A program made the translations under genes and the position numbers. From the NCBI RefSeq assembly GCF_030812315.1, contig NZ_JAUSSM010000017.1:1-64000 (forward strand): a stretch of 64,000 nucleotides of DNA, in the 5' to 3' direction. This document shows positions 59,631-64,000 of this stretch, one piece after another. Each line of letters opens with the position of its first letter. The stretch's first letter is position 1. The DNA comes from Arthrobacter oryzae. Lineage in GTDB: Bacteria > Actinomycetota > Actinomycetes > Actinomycetales > Micrococcaceae. Under the pieces are notes generated by a model. That model searched no databases. It saw nothing but the letters and a program-made list of their open reading frames with translations, and was not told the origin of the DNA.

Positions 59631-61088
59631 TCAGAACAGCAGGCTCATGGGCAGGATCAGCAGGATTGCGACGACGGAGGCCACCGAGACCCCGACGGTC
59701 ACCGATTTCAGCGCTCCTCGTACACTCTGGCCCAGCAGGGACTGCAGGAGCCAGAAAGTGTTGCTGGTGACATGGACCATGAACAGGGACCCGGCTCCGG
59801 CTGCCAGGGCGAGGAGGACGGGGTCCAGGCCGATGGCCGGGGCGATCGGTGCCAGCAGTCCGGCTGCCGTGATGGCGGACAGGGTGACGGAGCCGACGGC
59901 GATGTGCAGCACAGCGGCAATGGCCCAGACAACGAGCAGCGGGGCTACGGTGCTTGCCGAGAAGAAGCCGCCCAGAATGTCGCCGAGGCCTGCTGCCGCG
60001 ACGGTTGCCGCGAGGGATCCGCCGACGCCTGTAAGAATCAGGATCTGTCCGCTTTCCTTGAAGCCCACCGTGATGGCCTGTTCCACCCGTTTCTGGCCGA
60101 CTGCTGAACGGGCCACGAGGCAGGTGCCGATCAGTCCGATGAGGAGCGCGATGACCGGCTCACCCAGGAGCTGCATCCATTCGGCCTCAATCTTGAGGAT
60201 CTGCAGGATGGCACCGGCGCCGATGAGCAGCAGGGAGGTAAGGAGCGGGGCGAAGAGCAGAAGCAGGGGAAATTGCTTGGTCTCACGTTCGGCTACGGCC
60301 ACGGTTCCGTTACCTGCCGCCAGGCCGGTCCCGTTGGCGGCCGCCTTGCCACCCGCCGGCCGGGGGCCCGCAGAGGAAGCCGGCGTTGCGCCGCCGTCGT
60401 ACGCTTCCTCCTCACCCTCCCGGTCTTCCTCCTCGACGAAGGTGTGGTCTTCGTCCTTGGCTTCGTTCCAGAAGCCGCGCCGGAAGAGGAACGTCATGAT
60501 CGCAATGGAGATGATGATGGTCGGAACGACCAGGAGCAGGCCGAACAGCAGCATCTTTCCGAGGGGCACGTTCAGCAGCCCTGCCAGGGCAAGCGAGGCA
60601 ACTCCGGGAACCGTGAAGACAATGCCGCATTCAAGGGCAATGGCCATCGCCGTCGCCATCCGTGCGGTGCCGAGTCTGCCGATTCTCGGCGCCAGCTTGC
60701 GGGCCAAGGGGGCTGAGATGACAAGCAGCACGTCCAGGAAGATGGATTGGAGCAGCGTCCCGATGGCGAGTCCCATGGTGTAGGGCAGGCGCTTCGGGCC
60801 GAACGTGTTCAGCAAGTGCTCCACGAGGCGCCGGATGGCGCCGGTCTGATTCAGGATGGAGCCCATCAGGACGCCGAAGGCGATGAGCAGGCCCACGTCC
60901 ACCATGATCTCGCCAAATCCGGAGGTGATTGTCTTGACGGTCTTTTCCACGCCGAAGCCGGCGGCCAGGCCGAGATAGATGGAACCGATAACGAGGGCGA
61001 TTACAGGGTTGACCTTGAAGCGAACTATCAGCACCACCGCGGCGAGGACCGCCACGGCCGTGTTGATCAAGACAGCGATGTCTGACAT
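59631..61088 (-). CDS. GntP-family permease
   Basis: 485 residues, about 12-13 membrane segments. The pattern of VDVGLLIAFGVLMGSILNQTGA, an acidic cytoplasmic loop at about 212-265 (EEEDREGEEEAYDGG and Gly/Ala repeats), and SLFMVHVTSNTFWLLQSLLG near the end fits GntP rather than other symporters, although the loop is longer than usual. GntP members carry gluconate or other hydroxy acids. First gene of the operon with CoA-transferase, lyase and dehydrogenase. Confidence 0.87.
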   Translation of the reverse strand: MSDIAVLINTAVAVLAAVVLIVRFKVNPVIALVIGSIYLGLAAGFGVEKTVKTITSGFGEIMVDVGLLIAFGVLMGSILNQTGAIRRLVEHLLNTFGPKRLPYTMGLAIGTLLQSIFLDVLLVISAPLARKLAPRIGRLGTARMATAMAIALECGIVFTVPGVASLALAGLLNVPLGKMLLFGLLLVVPTIIISIAIMTFLFRRGFWNEAKDEDHTFVEEEDREGEEEAYDGGATPASSAGPRPAGGKAAANGTGLAAGNGTVAVAERETKQFPLLLLFAPLLTSLLLIGAGAILQILKIEAEWMQLLGEPVIALLIGLIGTCLVARSAVGQKRVEQAITVGFKESGQILILTGVGGSLAATVAAAGLGDILGGFFSASTVAPLLVVWAIAAVLHIAVGSVTLSAITAAGLLAPIAPAIGLDPVLLALAAGAGSLFMVHVTSNTFWLLQSLLGQSVRGALKSVTVGVSVASVVAILLILPMSLLF

Positions 61089-61169
61089 AAGGGGGATCCG
61101 ATCGTTGGGCCTTCGACTTTGAAGGCTTGGAACAGGGTCGAGAGAGTGATGAGCAACACAGCGCTTTCT

Positions 61170-61192
61170 CCCATATTATGGGATTAAACCCA
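61170..61192. promoter_or_regulatory. palindromic operator between the permease and phosphotransferase genes
   Basis: CCCATA-T-TATGGG (61170-61182) overlaps TGGGATTAAACCCA (61179-61192). Both are dyad-symmetric and lie in the 167-base divergent gap. They may bind the GntR regulator encoded at 62376. Confidence 0.45.
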
Positions 61193-61255
61193 CAATGCAA
61201 GACCTGATCGTGTATTGGTAGCGACATTGCGCCTACCGACAGGCATCCGCCGCAC

Positions 61256-62296
61256 GTGAAAAACTGTGGCATGCTTCCGATTTCCGAGATCTGGCGAATC
61301 AGCGACACGGTGAATTCCGAGTGGCAGAGTCCATTGGCCGACGCTGTAGCCGAAGCCTGGGGTCTACCTCAGGGCTCGGCTCTTTGGCTGCGCTCGAGCT
61401 CGACGCACGTCTTCATCGTTCCCACATCACACCTGGCGGCAGGCCCGCTCTTCCTGCGGTTCGCCCCGGAACGCTCCGCGCAGGGCAGGAGGCTCGTCCC
61501 GTCCGCCCGGCTGATGGCCGAGTGGGCTGAGCGCGGGCTGAGTGTTGTGAAGCCGATACTTAGCCTTGAGGGGCAGCTGACCGAGACCGTGCCCACCGCG
61601 CACGGGCCCATGGTCGGGATGGTGGTCCCGGCCGCCGTGGGAGACGAGGTCGCCGTCGAGGAGCTGACAGCGGAGCGGGCTGCTGCATGGGGCGAGTCAC
61701 TGGGCCGCCTGCATCAGGAGGGATACACGGGGCTGCCCATCCCGCAGGCACGGCAGGTAGCGGCCGGGCAGGCGGAAGCAGCTGCGCCTGGAGCAGCCCG
61801 CAGCGAGGACCCCTTAATGCATGCCATCGGAGAAGTGACGGCCGCGATCGGAAAACAGGACCCGGCCAGGCACTCCCGGGGCATGTGCCATGGGGACTTC
61901 GAGCTCGATAACCTTCGCTTCGGACCTGACGGACCGGTCTTTTTCGATACGGACGAAGCTCACGAGGGCTGGCTGGCCGGCGACGTCGCACTGGCCGTTC
62001 GCGACCTGACGGGCGTCACCCCCGACTCAGAGGCGCGACCTGCCCTGCTGGATGCCTTCCTCTCCGGTTACCGCCGAATCCGCGTGTTCACCGAAGAAGA
62101 AGAGCAGGCCCTTCCACTGCATTCCTTGGCAGCCTCCGCGCGGCTGGCCCTTGGCCTGGAGGGCGTACTGGACGCCGGAGGCCGCGGGGACGAGCCGGGG
62201 TGGGTCCAGGACCTGCATTTTTCGATCAAGGAGCAGCAAAGGTGGCATCGCGAGCGGCTCCTGCGGGCGCAAATCGGTCCGGCCGGTCCGGCGTGA
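61256..62296 (+). CDS. aminoglycoside-phosphotransferase-like kinase
   Basis: 346 residues from a GTG; an ATG at 61271 is also possible. The kinase-like fold shows the catalytic loop MCHGDFELDNLRF and the metal-binding FFDTDEAHEGW. N-lobe strands are visible as HVFIVPTSHLAAGPLFLRF. This family phosphorylates antibiotics but also sugars, homoserine, choline and hydroxylysine. Divergent from the GntP permease operon, it probably phosphorylates a small metabolite rather than a drug. Confidence 0.78.
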   Translation: MKNCGMLPISEIWRISDTVNSEWQSPLADAVAEAWGLPQGSALWLRSSSTHVFIVPTSHLAAGPLFLRFAPERSAQGRRLVPSARLMAEWAERGLSVVKPILSLEGQLTETVPTAHGPMVGMVVPAAVGDEVAVEELTAERAAAWGESLGRLHQEGYTGLPIPQARQVAAGQAEAAAPGAARSEDPLMHAIGEVTAAIGKQDPARHSRGMCHGDFELDNLRFGPDGPVFFDTDEAHEGWLAGDVALAVRDLTGVTPDSEARPALLDAFLSGYRRIRVFTEEEEQALPLHSLAASARLALGLEGVLDAGGRGDEPGWVQDLHFSIKEQQRWHRERLLRAQIGPAGPA

Positions 62297-62340
62297 ACGC
62301 CGCCCTGGGCCGCTGCGGAGCGGGACATTACGGAAAACCT

Positions 62341-62369
62341 TTGACAGGCCGTGTGACAGGTGCCATAGT
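62341..62369 (+). promoter_or_regulatory. promoter of the gntR-type gene, giving a leaderless message
   Basis: TTGACA (62341-62346) and CATAGT (62364-62369) are 17 bases apart. Seven bases later is the ATG at 62376, so transcription would start at the initiation codon itself. Confidence 0.6.
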
Positions 62370-62375
62370 CTTTGT

Positions 62376-63104
62376 ATGGACCTGTTGGACAGCTGGACAG
62401 CTGCACAAGATCGAGTGGTACGCGTTGGCGCGGCTGAAGCGGTCTTCGCGTCCCTCCGCAGCGCTATCGAAGGCGGCAAGATCCCGGTCGGCACCCGCCT
62501 CGACTCGGAGGCATCCCTGGCCAAGCAGTACGGCGTCAGCCGCACGATGGTCCGGGAGGCGCTGCGTTCCTGCACCGCGTTGGGACTGACCGCCACCTAC
62601 ACGGGCAAGGGCACCTTCGTCATCGCTGACAAGGTGGCCCAGGACCTCAAGCTCGGCAAGTATTCGGCCAGCGCCCTCGTGGAGGCCCGCCCCCACGTGG
62701 AGGTGCCTGCCGCAGGCCTCGCTGCCCAACGCCGCAGCAGCGAAGACCTGGAAGCTCTGCGGGAAATCCTCCGGGAGATGTCCGAGGAGGACGATATCCA
62801 GCAGTGGGTACTTTTGAACACCGAGTTCCACGTGACCATCGCCCGGTGCAGCGGCAACGGCGTGTTCGAATCATTCCTGTCGGATATCTGCGACGCCATG
62901 GCCAACCAGTCGAACACGCTCAACCTTGTGGCTGACCGGCGCAAGGAGTCGGGCGAGGAGCACGCACGCATTTTCGCTGCCATCGAGAGCGGATCCGCCG
63001 AGGATGCCTCCCAGGCCATGAGAATGCATCTGCACGGGGTTGAATGCGCCCTGGGCACCATCATCCCCGGAACCGGGAACACCAGGGCTGGCCATACGCG
63101 CTAA
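62376..63104 (+). CDS. GntR-family regulator (FCD subfamily)
   Basis: 242 residues from the ATG at 62376, chosen because a consensus promoter ends 6 bases upstream and the longer reading would run through it. The winged helix-turn-helix is at about 22-82 (SEASLAKQYGVSRTMVREALR). The FCD domain has NTEFHVTIAR, EEHARIFAAI and MRMHLHGVE as likely metal-site histidines. It is the last gene before aspA and a candidate regulator of the divergent permease/CoA-transferase operon. Confidence 0.88.
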   Translation: MDLLDSWTAAQDRVVRVGAAEAVFASLRSAIEGGKIPVGTRLDSEASLAKQYGVSRTMVREALRSCTALGLTATYTGKGTFVIADKVAQDLKLGKYSASALVEARPHVEVPAAGLAAQRRSSEDLEALREILREMSEEDDIQQWVLLNTEFHVTIARCSGNGVFESFLSDICDAMANQSNTLNLVADRRKESGEEHARIFAAIESGSAEDASQAMRMHLHGVECALGTIIPGTGNTRAGHTR

Positions 63105-63299
63105 CTCCTCAGCCCGGACTCGACTTTTGCCCTGACCTGCCCCAACCGCAGTAAGCCCGCGGGCTCCCTGCCGTGGAACCGCCATGCCCTCCCGCCGTTC
63201 TGGCGGCCCCGCATCCAGGCCTGCCCCGGATGCTTACGCCCAAAACCTATTGTCCAAACGTTCCGTCCACGCCCGTCAACGAAGCCCTGTGAGGACCCC

Positions 63300-64000
63300 A
63301 TGACCACCATTGCCGATACCGCCCCGGACACCCGCTCCGAACACGACCTCCTCGGGGACCGGGACGTGCCCGCCGCCGCGTACTGGGGTGTGCACACCCT
63401 CCGGGCCGTGGAGAACTTCCCCATCACCGGCCAGCCGCTGTCCTCGAACATGTACCTGGTCCGGGGACTGGCCGCGGTGAAACTCGCCGCCGCCCGCACC
63501 AACCGCGAACTCGGCCTCCTGGACCCCGAACGCGCCGACGCCATCGAAGCGGCCTGCACCGACATCCTCGCCGGGCACCTCGCCGAGCAGTTCGTCGTGG
63601 ACGTCATCCAGGGCGGCGCCGGGACCTCCTCGAACATGAACGCGAACGAGGTCATCGCTAACCGCGCCCTGGAAATCCTCGGCCACCCCAAAGGCGACTA
63701 CGCCCGCCTGCACCCCAACGACCACGTCAACCTCTCCCAGTCCACCAACGACGTCTACCCCACCGCCGTCAAACTCGGCACGATCTTCGCCGCCCGTGAA
63801 CTCCTCGCCGCCCTGGCCGAACTCGAAGACGCGTTCGCGGCCAAAGCCGCCGAGTTCCGCACCGTCGTCAAAATGGGCCGCACCCAGCTCCAGGACGCCG
63901 TCCCCATGACCCTGGGCCAGGAATTCGGCACCTACGCCGTCACCATCGGCGAGGACCGGCTCCGGCTCGCCGAAGCGGACCTGCTGATCCACGAAATCAA
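63300..64000 (+). CDS. aspA: aspartate ammonia-lyase, truncated by the window edge
   Basis: The first 233 residues are present and the frame runs off the right end. Family motifs in order: YWGVHTLRAVENFPI (about 28-42), GAGTSSNMNANEVIANRA (about 107-123), NLSQSTNDVYPTA (144-156) and GRTQLQDAVPMTLGQEF (193-209). The later GSSxMPxKxNP loop is outside the window. It converts aspartate to fumarate and ammonium. GAGGA precedes the ATG at 63300 by four bases. The 195 bases before it contain no gene or clear signal. Confidence 0.93.
   Translation, partial: MTTIADTAPDTRSEHDLLGDRDVPAAAYWGVHTLRAVENFPITGQPLSSNMYLVRGLAAVKLAAARTNRELGLLDPERADAIEAACTDILAGHLAEQFVVDVIQGGAGTSSNMNANEVIANRALEILGHPKGDYARLHPNDHVNLSQSTNDVYPTAVKLGTIFAARELLAALAELEDAFAAKAAEFRTVVKMGRTQLQDAVPMTLGQEFGTYAVTIGEDRLRLAEADLLIHEI

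Noticed and set aside
61256..62296. Antibiotic resistance by the aminoglycoside-phosphotransferase-like protein
   Set aside because: The fold is shared by many metabolic kinases, and the neighbours are catabolic with no resistance or mobile genes.
1..64000. tRNA, rRNA, insertion sequence or prophage genes
   Set aside because: None found on reading through; no transposase, integrase or structural RNA pattern was recognised.

Overview
The window is high-GC actinobacterial DNA and most likely comes from the chromosome of an Arthrobacter/Pseudarthrobacter-type soil bacterium (Micrococcaceae). The best evidence is a 639-residue copper amine oxidase whose catalytic residues fall at the same numbers as in Arthrobacter globiformis phenylethylamine oxidase, together with an extradiol dioxygenase of the Arthrobacter MndD/Brevibacterium HPCD type. 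I see no rRNA, tRNA, CRISPR array, insertion sequence or phage genes. It reads as a catabolic and nutrient-acquisition region dense in local regulators (GntR, IclR, TetR, AraC, NarL).

Layout. 0-8.5 kb: a DJ-1/PfpI protein, a small secreted protein, a block of two NarL-type histidine kinase/response regulator pairs, an orphan ATPase-domain protein and an LssY-type membrane protein. 8.5-12 kb: a threonine dehydratase-like enzyme, a PcaR-type IclR regulator and a divergent MHS-family transporter. 12-21.5 kb: aromatic amine and nitrogen genes, comprising phenylethylamine/tyramine oxidase with TetR and AraC regulators, glutamate dehydrogenase, an AmiS/UreI channel, an APC permease and an aldehyde dehydrogenase. 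21.6-26.7 kb: a GlcNAc PTS regulon (nagB, nagA, EIIC, EIIB, EIIA, GntR) around a DasR-like operator. 26.8-37.8 kb: prephenate dehydratase, a flavin monooxygenase and a complete homoprotocatechuate meta-cleavage operon (HpaG-RraA fusion, GntR, HpaE, HpaD, HpaH, HpaI and a frameshifted succinate-semialdehyde dehydrogenase). 37.9-44.8 kb: a class A penicillin-binding protein, a gluconate module (GntR, gluconokinase, GntP) and an ammonium transporter behind GlnR-like boxes. 45-51.5 kb: small housekeeping and hypothetical genes. 51.6-55.3 kb: a GntR-controlled island of DUF2848 protein, MHS transporter and nitrilase-family amidase. 55.5-63.1 kb: an IclR regulator and an operon of GntP permease, CoA-transferase, HMG-CoA-lyase-like enzyme and 2-hydroxyacid dehydrogenase, with a phosphotransferase and a GntR. 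63.3 kb to the right edge: truncated aspartate ammonia-lyase.

Inferred integration: amine oxidase turns phenylethylamine or tyramine into an arylacetaldehyde, H2O2 and ammonium. An aldehyde dehydrogenase would give the arylacetate, and the monooxygenase may hydroxylate it to homoprotocatechuate. The hpa operon cleaves that to pyruvate and succinate semialdehyde. Ammonium released is captured by glutamate dehydrogenase.

Main points for follow-up: a one-base deletion splitting the last gene of the hpa operon; the FAH-RraA fusion; an ammonium transporter with Glu in place of the first twin-His residue; a five-copy family of near-identical intergenic hairpins between 43 and 55.5 kb; a 20-bp motif shared by the hpa and gluconate control regions; helically phased repeats before an IclR gene; and two catabolic islands (DUF2848/nitrilase and CoA-transferase/lyase) whose substrates I cannot name.
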